Counted from the stretch's first letter, positions 39,852 through 53,403 are shown. The stretch is DNA of 64,000 nucleotides from Symsagittifera roscoffensis (GCF_963678635.1 NC_087066.1:34849301-34913300); one strand, 5' to 3'. Notes: generated by a model from the letters alone, not told the origin. Translations and numbers: made by a program.

Positions 39852-42465
39852 TCGGAAAAGGTCTGCCTGAATTGGCCTCCCCAGAGTCCATTTGCCTTGA
39901 TGTCAAGTCGAGCGTCATCTTCGCTAGTAGTTGTTTTGTTGTGAAAGCTTTCGCCTTCCAACGATTGAAGCTCTATTTCAACATCATGGCATACTTCGTC
40001 CAGGAGTGTTGCAAAGGTATCACGAATTTTTTTATGTCTTAGTTGAGTGTATCCACCTTTTGGGCAGTGTAGAGAGTGCGTGAGTGTGAACGGTTGTCCA
40101 CATGGGCGTGTATTAGGAGTGTTTGGTGGTTCTCATCCATATCTCAGATGTAAACCAACTTATAACTCTGAGGGAAATTGTAGTTTTTAAGGGTAGCACA
40201 CTTAGCCAAATCGATGCTCCTGTCTGTGATGCTAGATTTATTTTCAGCTTTTTTAATGAGCAATTGTCTATAATTTTAGCCTTTTGGGAGAGAGAGATAC
40301 TCTGTTTTTCAGTTTTGAAGTTTCTATTAATCAAAAATTGTTCCAATTCCGCTGGTTCTGGATCACTGTTTTCTAACAGATAAAAAATGGATTGCGATCA
40401 CTCATAATTTCTGGAAAAGTCCGTGTTACTGAGGAGTTCTAATTCTCCCATTCTTAATGGTTGTCCAAAAAGGCTGCGACCTTCATCGGTTTTATGGTTT
40501 TTACCAATAATACTAGGAAGTAACTGCTGTCTTAGGTTTTTCTTAGTTTCATCCATTTTCTTGAAAGCTTCCGGATTTGTTCTGGTTAAAAAATTTAATT
40601 TTCTTTTGAACCTCTTTTATTTAGGAGGAGTACACATTTTGTTGTGATGTTTTAGTTAATTTGGAAAAAAATTTGTTAGAGTAATTATCTTTTCAATTCC
40701 GCTTTTCATGTATTTATTGTATGCTGATGGTGTTTCTATGTCCGATCCAAGACTCTAAAACCATCTGCCATATTTGTGCCTTCGAATACCTCTATGGCGC
40801 TTTTCCCGACGGTTTTCTTTTACTATGAGTTGATACTTGGAAGGCTTCACATTGTAGCTGAAAGCCTTTCTGTGACCATGCATGTTGTCCAGTATTGCGC
40901 GAAGATTCGTAATATCACCTGCACTGCTTCCGTCATCTATGTACCGTTTTTGGGTGACATTTGGTTTTTGCAGGAGCTTGATCAATTGGATTATCCCAAC
41001 TCCGTACATAGCCATTGCGAGGGGATCACCTTGCGTTCCGACTTCGGTAGATGTCAAAACCATGTTATTGACATAAAAATTTGAGGGATGGTTATATAAG
41101 TTGGCCAGCGCATGTTGTAGTGCTCGACAATGGATTTCTAAATTTTCAGAGCAAGTTTTCTATTGAGTTGAAGGCCAGTAAAAAGTATGGCGTCCGTTTC
41201 CGGTTTCCCAAATTCGTTCCTCAAACTTTTCATAGCACATTCGTTTTCACACTTCTGGCTTCAGCACAGAGTTGAAAATTTCTTCCAAGATTTTTAAGTT
41301 TGATTTTATACATTGGGTGATTGTTTTGCCAATTATTCGTCACAGAACCTCGCCTATACTATTGAGCCTTACCCATGGATTTTGCCCAGAGGTATCAGAC
41401 GACGCGAGTTGCACGCCGTTAGGTTTTTATGGGGAGATCTTTACTTGCTAATGTATAGGATAGCTTTGCAATTGTTTTGCAAAGCTCAATAGTTGTCTTA
41501 TTGAAAAGAAATAATAACCTTCTCCATTCGCATGCATCTAGACCTGAGGGAGCGTGGCTTCCCTGCGTTTTAGGGCTGATTTTCAAATTTTCATGGCGTT
41601 TATTTGGTCGACTGTAGAGTGGGTATGGCATTGTGTCTTCACTAACTTCAGTTATATAGTTAGTGCTTGTTGCTTTGGCTTGGGTGTGTTTTTATTTGTT
41701 TAGGTGGAAGCATTCTTTTTGTCTTTTTGTCTGAAAGCCAACCAATGGCGGCTTATAATGTGCCTGTGCTCATTAGTTTATCGAGTTGTTTCAATTCCTC
41801 GTTTACTTAGTACTTCGTCTATTTTGGAAGTCTCATTTGAAGAATTTCGCTTCAGTGAAAAAATCGTTTGTAAGGCCTTGCTTCCATAAAATTATGCGGC
41901 AGCTCAGAGCTTTGGAATTATATCCGTTTGCGTCTGATTTACTTTTGGGGAGCAGCATATGTGGGAGAATCATTGCTGCTTTCATTGCGACGTTGAAATT
42001 TGTTGTTCCTTCTACTGATGACAGCAGCTGCTCGTTCAGTAATTCTATGAATTGAAAACTGGGCTTGTTCTTGATCAGGTTTCCATTTAACGACATTTTT
42101 ATTTATGTCGTTTATTTTAAATTCAAGTTCTTGGTCGACGAGTTTTCAGGGATCAGAAGGGACTGTAGTGATTGCTGGGGCGATTGACTAGGTTGAGTTG
42201 TGGGCTGTACGTTTGTTTCGGGTGTTGCCAGTGATGTTTCTTCTTGAGCTGTGTTGGGGGCTACGCTTAGTGGTCTGTTGGTGGAATTGGACGCTTTTGC
42301 AAAAATCTCGGCGGTGCAGTATTCGCAGGAGAACCCATCGTAATAAGTTTTGCTGCTCTATAGCCCGTTACATGAGAAATGAATGAATGCATTGCAAATG
42401 ACGCATTTTATGCTTCGTTTTCAGAGGTGGCGTTTACAAATAAAGCAGTGCATTGAATCGGCCAT
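39852..42465 (-). mobile_element. PHD-RT element, U2 copy
   Basis: Counterpart of 24110-26782. From the ATG at 42463-42465: PHD-like finger (CFIC, CVICNAFIHFSC, CEYC), Thr/Pro/Gln-rich spacer, SGLDACEWRRLLFLFNKTT (41560), LTACNSRRL, an AFN-like motif A region, EVGTQGDPLAMAMYGVGI (motif B with intact QGD) and RYIDDGSSAGDI (motif C, both Asp present), then NVKPSKYQLIVKENRREKRH. The C-terminal part has GASIWLSVLPLK. RT motifs B and C are better kept than in U1, but stops and a deletion near 41165 remain. Confidence 0.7.
42320..42449 (-). pseudogene. N-terminal PHD-like finger of the PHD-RT element (U2)
   Basis: CFIC, CVICNAFIHFSC and CEYC give C4HC3. A TGA after KRHL is private to U2, and the TAG after NGL is shared with U1. 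Confidence 0.7.
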
Positions 42466-43830
42466 TATTTAGCAGAGAGGAGAGTAAATTTTTGTTGAAT
42501 ATATACTTTAGCTGAGCGAGCAACAAACTAAAAATTTTATTAACATAGAAAGAAAAATGAATACCCTTTTTACAAAATATATTTGCACTAAAATTAACGT
42601 TTAGATTTGAGGGAAGCAATTTGCCTTCTTGACTGGTAAAATGTTTTTGTAAGGCGAAACTAAGACTTATTTCGAGCACCAAGTGTTATATTTATAAAAA
42701 TGATTATTTGCAGAGAGGATGGTTTTTGGGGATAATAAGCACATTTGGGTTAAAATTTTGATTTATCAATCCTATGAAAAACCTCCAATCATTGGCAAAT
42801 CTGAAACCGTAGATGAGTGATCCTTCAAGCTGGTTACTATGATAGCACGGATCAGTTTCTGCGAGGGGTAGCGCGAGACATTAGCGGCAAGGTCGGCTAG
42901 CCTTGCACCTCTGTTCGAGTGAACTGTGGCTCCCACATCTTCGGGGCTGCAGTACCTACTCCTTGAGGTTCGTATTACCAGTTTTCTCAAGGATATTCAC
43001 TAAATATGCTTCAAAAAAGCAAAACAAGAAAAATAATAGATTGTAAAATTCATTGTAAAAAAGGTTTTCAATAACAAATAACAAAAAAGAAATGAAAGCG
43101 GTTGCAAACTGGTTTTTCACTGCTGGAGATTCCGGCGGGGGTGTTTAGGTAGAAGGAGAACATCGCAGCTTGACGGCTTGACGAGTATTGCGGCTTCATG
43201 ATAAAGAACAGCAGTAATTGGAGCTTCCTCTTTTGGGATAAAATTCATTTGAATGAGCATGGTGTACCCTTTCTATGAAACTGCTTTCCTTCATTATTCT
43301 GTCAATGTTCGAATAAATTCCCATTCCAAAAACTGCCCTGAGCTTCAAAAATTGTTTGAACAAAATTTTAGCGAATTGGAATTACCCTTATTCACGGACA
43401 CATACGAAATATCAAAGTCCTAACAAGCTGAACAATCCACCCTAATACAAGGTGCAGGGCTACTATCGTTAAAGCTACCTAGTCATATTTCGAAATGATA
43501 TTTGTTGTTTGACAATTTGACGTTACAATGTTTGTGATCTAGTTCCTAACCAGCTCACTTTTTTCTATGTATTCCGACAAAAATATTTTGTTTATATATA
43601 AAGCATTGAATAAACGAGATGGAAAGATTGTTCCATGGGTTGCCACTATTTAAACAAATAAGACATATCGAGTGCATCTCAAACGCTCCTCATTCAAGTT
43701 ATTTGTGACTTTCAGGCGCACATTGTTGATAATTTTACAACTAGTATCACTATTTGATTTACCATTTCTATCAACCTTACTATCTCCAAAAACTATCCTT
43801 AAGAGGCTTACTTCTGCATGACTTAGTAAC
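42466..43830. other. Unassigned block between PHD-RT and LINE-gamma (U2)
   Basis: Duplicates U1 26783-27505 plus about 640 extra bp (42960-43602). The extra part reads in one frame NVRINSHSKNCPELQKLFEQ then NFSELELPLFTDTYEISK, which may be lost LINE coding sequence. I do not recognise it. Confidence 0.4.
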
Positions 43831-46330
43831 AGATTATTATGCTCTGGAGACATTCATGCAGATCCAGGTCCAAATAGGAGTCTCGGAGAAATTTTGGTAA
43901 AACTTGATAAGTACAAAGGTAATATTAAAATCTAACATAAACTGCAGAAGTCTAAACAGGAAAAGAGGTGATCTTAAGGACCAAGTACACATATGCCGAA
44001 AAAACGCAATTTATGGATTGTCTGAGACAGAGTTCAAATCTCTAATGACTATAATTTATACTTATATATATTAACCAGTTTACCCCATTTCGCTGTGGCA
44101 GATCTTTAGAGGGCAGTGAGAAAAGAGGATGCGGTGGTGTTATGATTCTCATTCCAAAAATACTGACTGCTAAATTTCGCAAGAACCTAAACTTAATTTA
44201 TGGCCACTATGACTGCATCTAGGTGGAGTGCAAAAACGCCAAAAAAACAAGATCTACTTTGATAAACATCGCATATAACCCTAAGAAATCTAACGAAACT
44301 GAATTTCTCGAAAAAATTGCTACATCCCTTGATCATGCACAAGCTTATAACCCAAGCTTGATACTTATGAGAGATTGTAATCTAAGATATCTTGATTATG
44401 ACGAAAAAAATCTGAAACTTAATTTTAACGCCATGTAACTTAGAAGTTGCAACAAAATCAACACCAACTCGTTTAAAATCTTTGACTGATTACAAAATTA
44501 CCAACCTACAATCAACTGAACAAAACGAAAAGACTCTTACCTTTAAGCCACTGATCAACAAAGACCACAAAGCTACAATCTTCATTAAGAGATGAAGATT
44601 GTAGATAGAACCTTACATGAAAAAATGTAACAAACTTGAACGTTTGAGAGCAAAATCTATGACAAATCAAACTATACAAAAAAAGGGTTCCAAGATGGTT
44701 TTCTCTATCAAAAACCAACTGGTCATAATTTTATCAGCAAGACCATCCAGAAAAGATGTTTGAATATCCAGCTCAAATATAGTTGACTGCATAAAAAAGG
44801 TTTGCAACCAAAAACAATTTGTATACTTATTGATAAATCAATAAAAAATCTCAAAGATGACAACTTACTTGCATAACTAATCAATTAAATAACCAACGAA
44901 CGAAGTAAATAGTTATCATGAACGATGCTAGAAAATCTAAAAAATCTGCAAACAAAACACCACCAAAAACTCGTTTGGAGACTCAAAAACATACAGGTTG
45001 AAAATGGCAAACTTCGAAAACTACAAAATTTCAAGATAATATTTTTTTGACAACCCGAACAAAAAAAATATAAACACACCACCTTAAACAAAAAAATTAA
45101 AAACATTTTAAAAAAAATTTGAATGCAAATAAGAGTCACACAGTTTTAATGCAACAAAACCGCCTGGTTTGTCCGATTTTCCGGCATGGGCTCTGATAGA
45201 CAGCTGCAATGAACTATATTCTCACTTGTTTTCTAAAAAAAAGAATACACAAAACGTATTATGGTTCCTTAGAAACAAAAACAACTTTTGTTACTCCAAT
45301 CTAAAGAAAATATAACCCATCTTCAGCGAAAAACTGTAGACATATATTAATAACAGGCGCATTTAAAAAAAATTTGGAAAAAATTGTTGCATGAACAACT
45401 AAAGGAATATCTATTAAGCGATAACTGACTAAGCAACACACAATAGGTTTTAGATCATCATACTCTACTATGAATGCAATAGTTTAGTGTTTCGACCTCT
45501 TTCTTATTAGATCTTTCAAAAGCTTCCAACTCAATTGATCATATTTTTCCTAAAATTAAATTCATTAGCGTCAGAATTGGCTTTGGATGATCTATAACTT
45601 CATTATCAATGAGTAACAAAAAGCTGTAGTAAAAAACACAGAACTGGACAGGATATCACTTCAATAAGGTGTGCTTCAAGATGCATGCTTAACAAGTTCA
45701 ATTTTCAACCTCTACATAAATGATCCAAAAAAAAACAATTACCCGGTAATTGCAAAGTAGTGCAAAATTCAGATCATACTTCAAGAAACAGTCTTAAGAA
45801 CTTAACACAAATAATTATTTTGCTCTGCAGCATCTGCAGCATTGTTGTCAAGATCTTTCCCTTGGTTTTACAAGTCTTTACCTTAAGCTAAACCTTGACA
45901 AAACTGAGCTGATAATTTTCAGCAAGAAGCAAAGCAGAAATGATAAAATAGACAGTATACAGCTGGAAGATAATTTTTTTTTGTTGAAAAACCACAAGTA
46001 AATTATCTAGGAGTTACCTTGATCATTATCCTAATTTGAGGGCGAACCAAAAAAAACCAATAGAAAACACTGTAAAAACACTATATCCAATTAAAACAAG
46101 CTGTACAAATCAAGACGCGAATATTACTAATGAAAGCCTTGGTAACTTTTTATCTACACTACTCATCAATACTCCTTAGTGGAATAACAGCAAATATTAT
46201 AGTATCACTGGAAAAACGGTTTAGCTGGGCCGCTAAGACCTGTTGAAATAAAAAAAAGTTCGAGTTTTCGTCAGGTCCAAAACTTACTTTATATAATACC
46301 AACATCAATGTTTCTCAATTGGAAATAAGT
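43831..46330 (+). mobile_element. LINE-gamma, U2 copy
   Basis: Starts with the same decayed 2A-like CSGDIHADPGP (43831-43872). The endonuclease is more complete than in U1: NCRSLNRKRGDLKDQVHICR, then a segment missing from U1 (EGSEKRGCGGVMILIPKILT), YDCI, VECKN, LINIAYNPKKSNETEFLEKI and MRDCNLRYLDYDEKN. RT words parallel U1 (LDLSKASNSIDHIF for motif A). Heavily broken. Confidence 0.7.
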
Positions 46331-48019
46331 ATGTCATCTCTATAAATCAAAACACAAAACTCCACTAGCATAAAGAAGAATAAAAGCACCAAAAAAAAAC
46401 AAAACTCCAAATTTAAAGCACCAAAACAATCAGCACTAAGAGAGTCTCCTAAAAGTTACGACAGTTCTTTGAATTATCTCAGATATTAGTTGACAGAAAA
46501 TTAAGCGGTGTATTCTTCGGCTATTTTCATAGTATTATTCGGCGGTGTATTCCCACAGCGCCGAACGTTCACAACGATGAAATTTTAAAAACTATTCACA
46601 ACGCCAAAAATTATTGAACTATTCGCAGCGCCGAAAAATAAATGGCTGTTAAAAATTCAAAATTGTCTGAGAAATGCATAACGGAAAAATTACCAAATCG
46701 AGGCGGTCAATCTTTTTCATCGCAGAGGAGCCCGGAATTGGAACGAATAATGGACTGTGATGTCAAAAACTTGCCGCAGTTAGTTATATTCAAAACAATT
46801 GTTTACACGGAGGTGAAGCAGAGATCTGCACCACATGCGATACAGCCGTAATATAAGATTAAAACATAACAAGCCGAAAACGATTTTTTTTTGAGAAACT
46901 AGGTCATGTAAGCTTTCAAATGTCTCAGTAGAGGTTTATTCCAGGCAAAGGTAACAGACACTTGAATTTTAATATAGCAACAACTGAACCAAATTTATGA
47001 GAAAAAAAATAAAAACGACAATCTTGGAGCAGACAAAATGTTATAAAAAAAATTAGTTTGAGAAAAAATGTTGGGAGTCCCACCTTAAACAACAAAAGGA
47101 CAACAATTGCACTTGCAACTACTAATAAAAAAAATCGATGTTTAAGAAACTCTAAACTAAGTAATCTTTAATTAAACTTCTAAAAAATACAGCACCACAA
47201 AAAATGTAGCTATTAAGCTAACACTTTTGATTTGAAACCACGTGAACCGAAAAATAGAACCTAATTTTTTTTTTAATTTTTCAAATCTCCTTGAAACAAG
47301 AATGAACAGTGCTTGCGCTTGCAACTACAAAGAAAAATGTTTAAGGTAAAGATAGTCACTGATTTGTGGCAAATAAGTCGACTTTCTTTGAGCAGACATC
47401 AACTGAACTGAAAAAAAAAATTGCACTTGTTGAACACCATTTACAATGCTACGAGATTCCAGTTTGATAACGGTTGCTTATCGCAAGCGTAATAATTTGG
47501 AGCAAAAAAGATTCGACGCTCTGAATCGGTTTTTATTTTTTGGCGTTGCGAATAGCGTTTTTGTTTTCGGGGTTGTGAAAAGTTTTTTTAATTTTGGCGC
47601 TTTGAATACGAACTGTATTTTTGGTTCTTTCTTTTTCGCAGTGAATAGTCGAAGTGAATTGTAGGGTGGCTTAAGGAGAGTGTTTTTTTTTTTATTGTGA
47701 GACAGACTTACCTCCGAATGTAGGAGCGCTCTGTCATATAATTTGTTCTAGATGGCAAGCTCCTGATCTATTGACTATTTAAAAAAAATTGATAACATTA
47801 TTGGATTGAGTTCAAGATTTTTTGCAACTAGTTTTTTTCGATTGTTGGGATTGTTTCTCCTTCTTTTTCATCATCATAGACTTACTGTTGCTTTTTCTTT
47901 TGTACCAACTCATATGTTCTAGATAGCAACAATTTATGTTTCAGTTGGCAGCTTTTTTGTGTCAAATTCCATCACAATTTTATTCATTTTACAATTATCA
48001 AGGAATATTTGTTTCCAAA
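46331..48019. other. U2 tail, no recognised gene
   Basis: Duplicate of the U1 tail. Open stretches at 46642-46851 and 47446-47664 parallel U1 30297 and 31132. No motif recognised. Confidence 0.4.
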
Positions 48020-48929
48020 GATTTTGTTGAAAACACATAAGATTTTTGCTTGTGTACTTACGACTGCTCTGTTTTTTGGCGAAATTCAAGTTTTAATTGT
48101 TTTTAATGAGAAAAACAATTCTGCAGATATAAGATATTTAAATTTACAGATAGAAAAGAGATTATTCAAATTTACCAATTCTGTAGATATTAAATATTTA
48201 AATTTACAGATAAAAAGATACTAATTTGGCAATTTTTGGAAAAACAAAATCTGTTCTTTTTTTGTTACATCAAAACCGGAAAGTATTAAATCAGCTTAGT
48301 AGAGCAGTTCAACATATTAGAATCACTGTTCTAAGTTCTGATTTTTTAGTTCTCGAGTTTTCAACATTGAAATATCTATGTTAAATTTTTCACTTTTGAA
48401 CTGAATGACTTTTTTGAAGACTGATTTTTTTGATTTTGAGAAGCATGACAGATTTTCTACCAAACATAAATTATAGGTTCTAACTCATTTGTTCTACCGT
48501 TAATGGTTTTGAGATAGACGTTCATTTTTTGTTTACTGTCTTTTAAACAATTACAATCAATTGAAAAAAAAATGTTTTTTTTTTGCACAACTAAATTTTT
48601 TTATTGTACCTATTTACCCGGCTAAAATCTTTGTTGTTTTGTTGGGATATCAAACATCTGAATAGGTACAATTTTTTTTATTATTATTTGTGTTCAAATT
48701 TATGGCTCAGACTCGTCCTTTTTAGATTAAAAGTACTTTTGTTTTGTGGATTTCTGATTTTTTTGTTCAGTAACAACTTAATGTTTTTTTTTTCAACTGT
48801 TTTCTTTTGCTTTCAAGTTTATAAGAAAAATTTAAAGTGAACCAATTTTTGAAATAAACTGAAAGTTTTCTTGAATGTTGCGCTTTTTCCCCAAACTTGG
48901 CTTCAATATTTGTGTAGTTTTATTGTTAG
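48020..48929. other. AT-rich single-copy spacer
   Basis: Begins where the tandem array ends. A short imperfect repeat (agatattaaatatttaaatt, about 48125-48220) is present. No genes or RNAs seen. Confidence 0.5.
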
Positions 48930-49760
48930 TTGAAAATAAATATAGCGAAATGCCTAAAATTGAGCAAAATGCTGAATTGTTGAACAAAGAGGTTTTAAAT
49001 CTAAACTATTGGTATGAAATTGTCTGTTAAAACAACATGTGGCGTCTCATAATACTCGGTTTTAGATGCCATGCTTTTTGATATACATCAATGATACTTC
49101 TTTAGTTAAGGAACACTCTGAATTAAACCTTCTTGTGCCTATTTTCCAGTTCGGTAAAATTTTAGATTTTGAATAATTTTGGGAAAGAAACTGTTAGCTT
49201 GATTGACTGATGTCACGTCAATAACTAGCCAAATACCAAACATAAAAGTTAATCAATACAGTACTTTCCAAATGGGAGCTGCTCAAAGTGTCTTTGCTGC
49301 TGGCAAAAACTTTGAGAACAAAAGTTGTTTTCAAACACCATGGCAATGAAGTTAACAAAACCTATCATGTTTCTCTAAAGCTACTCTGATTCAATTTCAA
49401 ATAGACTTTTTCAGGTTTTTAAACTGAACCCGCTTTGTACAGTTTAAAAAAAAACGCTGCTCGCCAGTAACACAATAATAAGATCAAGTAGCCTGCCACA
49501 ATTCAATTTAGAATACTTTCTGGGAGAGATTTGCTGCGCTAGTCACAGTACGCGTTAAACTAAACATTCTAAATTTGTAATGAACAGTATGGTACAAGAA
49601 AGCAATTGCCTGTGTTACTATCCTCTAGATATTGCAATTAAGCGTTTGATTACTTGCATATTTTGCTATTAAAATCAACATAGAAGTTGAACACTAATAC
49701 AACAAGGTGAAGCTGAGCTTCGCATCACTTGCGATACAAAACAAGAAAAAAATTTTTTTA
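48930..49760 (+). pseudogene. Highly decayed LINE RT relic
   Basis: Broken RT text: a QGSVLGPMLF-like block damaged by indels (49035-49085), then YINDTSLVKEHSELNLLVP (about 49085-49145) and WELLKVSLLLAKTLRTKVVF with KHHGNEVNKTYHVSLK (about 49275-49380). The spacing from motif B to INDTSL is that of a CR1-like RT. A tail motif ggtgaagctgagcttcgcat (49712) resembles the ends of U1 and U2, suggesting a relative of LINE-gamma. Confidence 0.45.
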
Positions 49761-49989
49761 ATTAAAAAGATTGAAAAAACTAGATCTACCAAAAAGAAAA
49801 AGGCTAGTTTGAAACGAAAACATGCCGAGACAATAGAATGTGAAATAAGCATTGGAAAATAATGTACACAGCGGTAACAAAGCCGAAAAAAACCTTGTCA
49901 GAAACCCTTTAAAGAAATCAACAAGACTTCAGACTTCTTCAAAGTTACTAAGTCCACCTCAACCTGAAAACATTTTATTTGCACCTAAA

Positions 49990-50200
49990 ATGAAACAGTA
50001 TGAGGCCACTGAGCCGATATAAGATGGGCCGGAACCTATTAAGGAAAATAAAATAATCCAAAAAAGTCAAGAAGATTAACAAAAGTTTTAGGTCAGCCTC
50101 AATTTTAAAACACAAACACCTACGCACAAAACCTTTTTTCGCTCGTCAGAAGACGCAATATGATAAGCCGATTAGATGTAGCGCGAAACCTATCAAGCAT
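49990..50200. repeat. Diverged dispersed repeat, related to 61000-61200
   Basis: cgctcgtcagaagacgcaat (50140) matches cactcatcagacgacgcaat at 61143 with a few differences, with further scattered similarity on both sides. An old dispersed repeat of unknown type. Confidence 0.4.
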
Positions 50201-50316
50201 GAAAAAATGGAATAAAACAAATGGCTTCTTGTGCGATCCGGAGATGAGCATAAAAAATATAATTCCGCAATATCTTATAATAATTGCAAAAGCAAGTGTC
50301 TTGTAATTGGAACTTC

Positions 50317-50420
50317 CAGGCCCTTCCCATTTAGCGTGGAGGAAATGCAGTTGCTTTCGCACCCTTTAGTCTGAGGTTTGAGTCCCGGCCACGTTTTTTT
50401 CAGTGTAATGAATTGATTTT
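50317..50420 (+). mobile_element. tRNA-derived SINE head
   Basis: tttagcgtggagg fits an RNA polymerase III box A and gaggtttgagtcccgg a box B, about 45 bp apart, as in a tRNA. It is followed by a T run and cagtgtaatgaattga. The same head-tail combination occurs on the minus strand at 62340-62412 and 62578-62685, so this is a SINE family rather than a functional tRNA. Confidence 0.6.
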
Positions 50421-53110
50421 TTTTCCAAAAACAAATTGAATAATCTGACTATTGTTGGTCGAATATTGATTTGTCGGTTTAGTTGCCGATCAATTATTTT
50501 TGCGATGTCAACAGTTTTTTAAGTTACAAAGGTGTTTTATTATCTTTTGAAGTTTTCAATTTGCTAACCCTGGCTAGTTTTTTATATCTAACTTTTTCTA
50601 TTTTCTTAGAAATTGTTTCCGGTCCAAATGATTTTGATTTGTGTTTTCGGTTTACTGAATTATTTTTCATCATCTTAAAGGCAAAATATTCCCTTTTTTG
50701 ATTTCATTGAATTAGATCCTTTGAAATGCGATAAGTGAAAATTGAAAATACTTTATCGTTCAAATTTTTTTAATGATAATTTCCCGTCCAATTTTTTGTT
50801 CTATCACATTTTTTTCAGCTAAGCCTTGAATTGTCCGACTTTTGTTTGTCTGCTCAAATTTTACCAAGCTGACTTACCACGTGATACATTTTTGATGTGA
50901 GCAGCTTTCATTGCATTTGCAAGTGCAGTGTCTTTCAATGAAAACTAGATTCCGAAAAAAAGATTCCTTTCTGAAAACTAGATTCCGACTAGTTTTTTTT
51001 TTCATTGCAAATTTTGAGTTAACATAAAACTGTGATAACTGATCGTGGAAAATTAAACGCTCCTTTAAAGAAACATTTGGTTTTTTCTATTCAAGCCATT
51101 GACAATTACAGAGATTTTCCTGCTTTCTTATGGCAGTGGTTTGATTTTAACAACTATATATTTTCTGTAGTGTAAGAATCCTTGTTTTTTTTTTGAAATT
51201 AGATTGTGATTTTTGAGCAGTTTTTTCAACACTCTTGTACTTCGACATTCTGTTATATAACCCTTTATTCTTAGTTATCAGACAAGAAACAACAAAATTT
51301 GCTTTTCTAGAACCTATTTCAAGATTCTTATTACGCATGCGCTAGAAACAGCTAATTGAATTGTAAAAAGTGAACTCATATTTTTGAACGTTTTGCAGCC
51401 TAATTGTGAAAATAATTCTGAAAATTGCAGTGGTTACATAAATTATTTGTCGAAATGAATCATTCCTGAAAAATGAAACGCGTTTTCAACAATAAGGTGG
51501 GTCGACGATAGAAATGATGACAATTCTCAACAGCCAAAAATCTTGCATTACAGGACAGAGATTACCAAAAAGATCTAGAAAACAATTTTTGAAAAATGAA
51601 GCTAACACACTTATTTGAACAATTAACCTGAAAAAAAAACAGAGTAATCTACACCTACATAAATTTCATGTTTGTTTTGAATGATATTTTTAATCCACCT
51701 TACAAATAACTTTAGAAGACCTGAGTGAGCGGCAACTAAAGTGATAAAATTTCAGTCGACCACTGTTGAGGTGTAATCAAAACGTTTGTGAGAGACAAAA
51801 TTTTGAGCTTTAAAGTCTATTAAATTTTTCAACTGTGCTGAAACAAACAAAAGCATAAAAACTAATTTTCCCCGAAACTACGCTTGAAGATAAATTGGAA
51901 CCGCCGTTTAATCGAAAGAAAAACAAAAAAGTATATGAAATTATTCAAAACTGACGCAAGACGTAAACTTAAGCAAAAACTTAAGCAAAAGTTAAAAAAT
52001 ATTTGCTTGAAACGAACTCCACCTAATTACTAACTAGTTATTTTATGGCAGCCTTTTATGAGCATATCAGCAGTTTGCACGTGTAACACTTCTTTCCTAT
52101 CAAATGGACCGTTCTGTGATAAAAAGTTATAAGCGGGCAAGAATATTCTAATACCCGGTTGCAACACCTTTTCTGATTGCAAGGGTAAAAATAAGTAAAT
52201 TTCTGTTTGACAGCCAAAAATAGCTTTGCTATTTGTAAAAATATCATCTTTTCAATTAAAACCATTTTTTCAAATTTTTGAGCAAGATTTTTTGGGAGAT
52301 TGTACCCCTTCAAGTTTTGTTGCGATGTATGAGCGGGTCCATTTGATATAATTTGGTCAGCAGATCAACCAGTGGTGTTGGCATAATTATTGTTTTTAGG
52401 GGACATTTTCCTACACAACATTTCGCAAACTTAATTGCACCATAATTATTAAATATTAAACAACTTTTTTTGTCTTACTTTTTGTTTAAGAGCAATTCAG
52501 TTTTTTAAAAAACGGGTTTCAAATTTCATTCGTTTTTTTGCGAAGCTGCGACTTTGCAAATACGAGCGATAAAGCGGCAAAGAATCGGGAGCTTTGAATG
52601 CACAAAAACTCAAATTTTGCGTGTAATTAACTAATGGCAACCACAGTAACTTGGCAAGTAAAAACGTTAGAATGTTTAAACCAAATTAAGGTTTAACTAT
52701 GCATTCCAAAAATCTGGCGAAGTATACAGAGTTTGAAAGTTTCTGAAATGGGATTTTAATATGTATACTGTTCAAGAAACAGTTAGTTATATTTTCGGTT
52801 CAATTGATGAATGAAAAAAGCATCAACTGTGTTAACTTTTTACTGTCAAATGTCATAGCACATGACATTATACTGCTGATGGAACCTACAGATTCAGTTG
52901 CTTTTTGGTTAGGAAAAAAATTGCGTTGTGCTATCACAATGGGTTACGCTCGGGTAATCAGCACTGTATTACTACGTGAAGTAAGGTTTGAACCGCATTT
53001 AATCAGATATCTCAATCAAAAAAGCGCCCACAGATTTTAAAAATGCAATTATATTTGATAAATTAGAATCTGTGTACGCAAAAATATACTATTCAATGTT
53101 TAGTGTTCAG
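50421..53110. other. Intergenic AT-rich DNA downstream of DEPDC5
   Basis: No coding similarity recognised. A Cys-containing open stretch (52056-52313, -) and another (52804-53040, +) have no family motifs. No tRNA or repeat array seen. Confidence 0.5.
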
Positions 53111-53116
53111 TTTATT
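53111..53116 (-). terminator. Poly(A) signal of DEPDC5
   Basis: AATAAA on the minus strand, about 20 bp past the DEPDC5 stop codon (53136-53138). If used, the 3' UTR is very short. Confidence 0.55.
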
Positions 53117-53135
53117 TCAGATCGAAATTTTCATC

Positions 53136-53403
53136 TCAAGTGTTGCTAATTGATGGATAAAAAGTTTCAAAAGTGGTAGCTGCCAGTTCCGCAAGAGAAT
53201 CGTTCTCATTCTGGCAGAACTTTGCGAAGGTGAGCATGAGTCTGTCGACTGACAGTGTCTCTGCCTCCTGTTGTTTGGTGAGCGTCCTTCTAGTGAAGAG
53301 AGTATTCACCACATAGTGAAATCCCAACGCAACCCCATCTTTCTCCGTCTTTTCTTCGGGCGTTGTCTGATGATGCAATGTGATTCTATCACACTTCAAG
53401 TAA
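53136..53403 (-). CDS. DEPDC5: DEPDC5 exon n (last exon, stop)
   Basis: YLKCDRITLHHQTTPEEKTE, KDGVALGFHYVVNTLFTRRT, LSVDRLMLTFAKFCQNENDS, LAELAATTFETFYPSISNT and a TAA. Human has VGYNWAYNTMLTKTWRSSA and [20 protein letters not shown] near its C-terminus. The acceptor is GTTTCAG at 53404. Confidence 0.93.

Larger units (their letters stand above)
31675..48019. repeat. Tandem unit U2 (~16.3 kb)
   Basis: Second full copy of the U1 unit, in direct orientation and directly adjacent to it. It starts aacctgctcaaaaacattaa and ends at tttccaaag (48011-48020). It is longer than U1 because of a 935-bp insertion (38917-39851) and about 640 bp at 42960-43602. It lacks the PLE endonuclease region. Confidence 0.85.

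Noticed and set aside
52056-52313. Cysteine-containing ORF of 85 residues on the minus strand
   Set aside because: No spacing typical of a zinc finger, no homologue recognised, and very AT-rich surroundings.
52804-53040. 78-residue plus-strand ORF just downstream of DEPDC5
   Set aside because: No recognisable motif or second copy. A chance ORF is the simpler reading.
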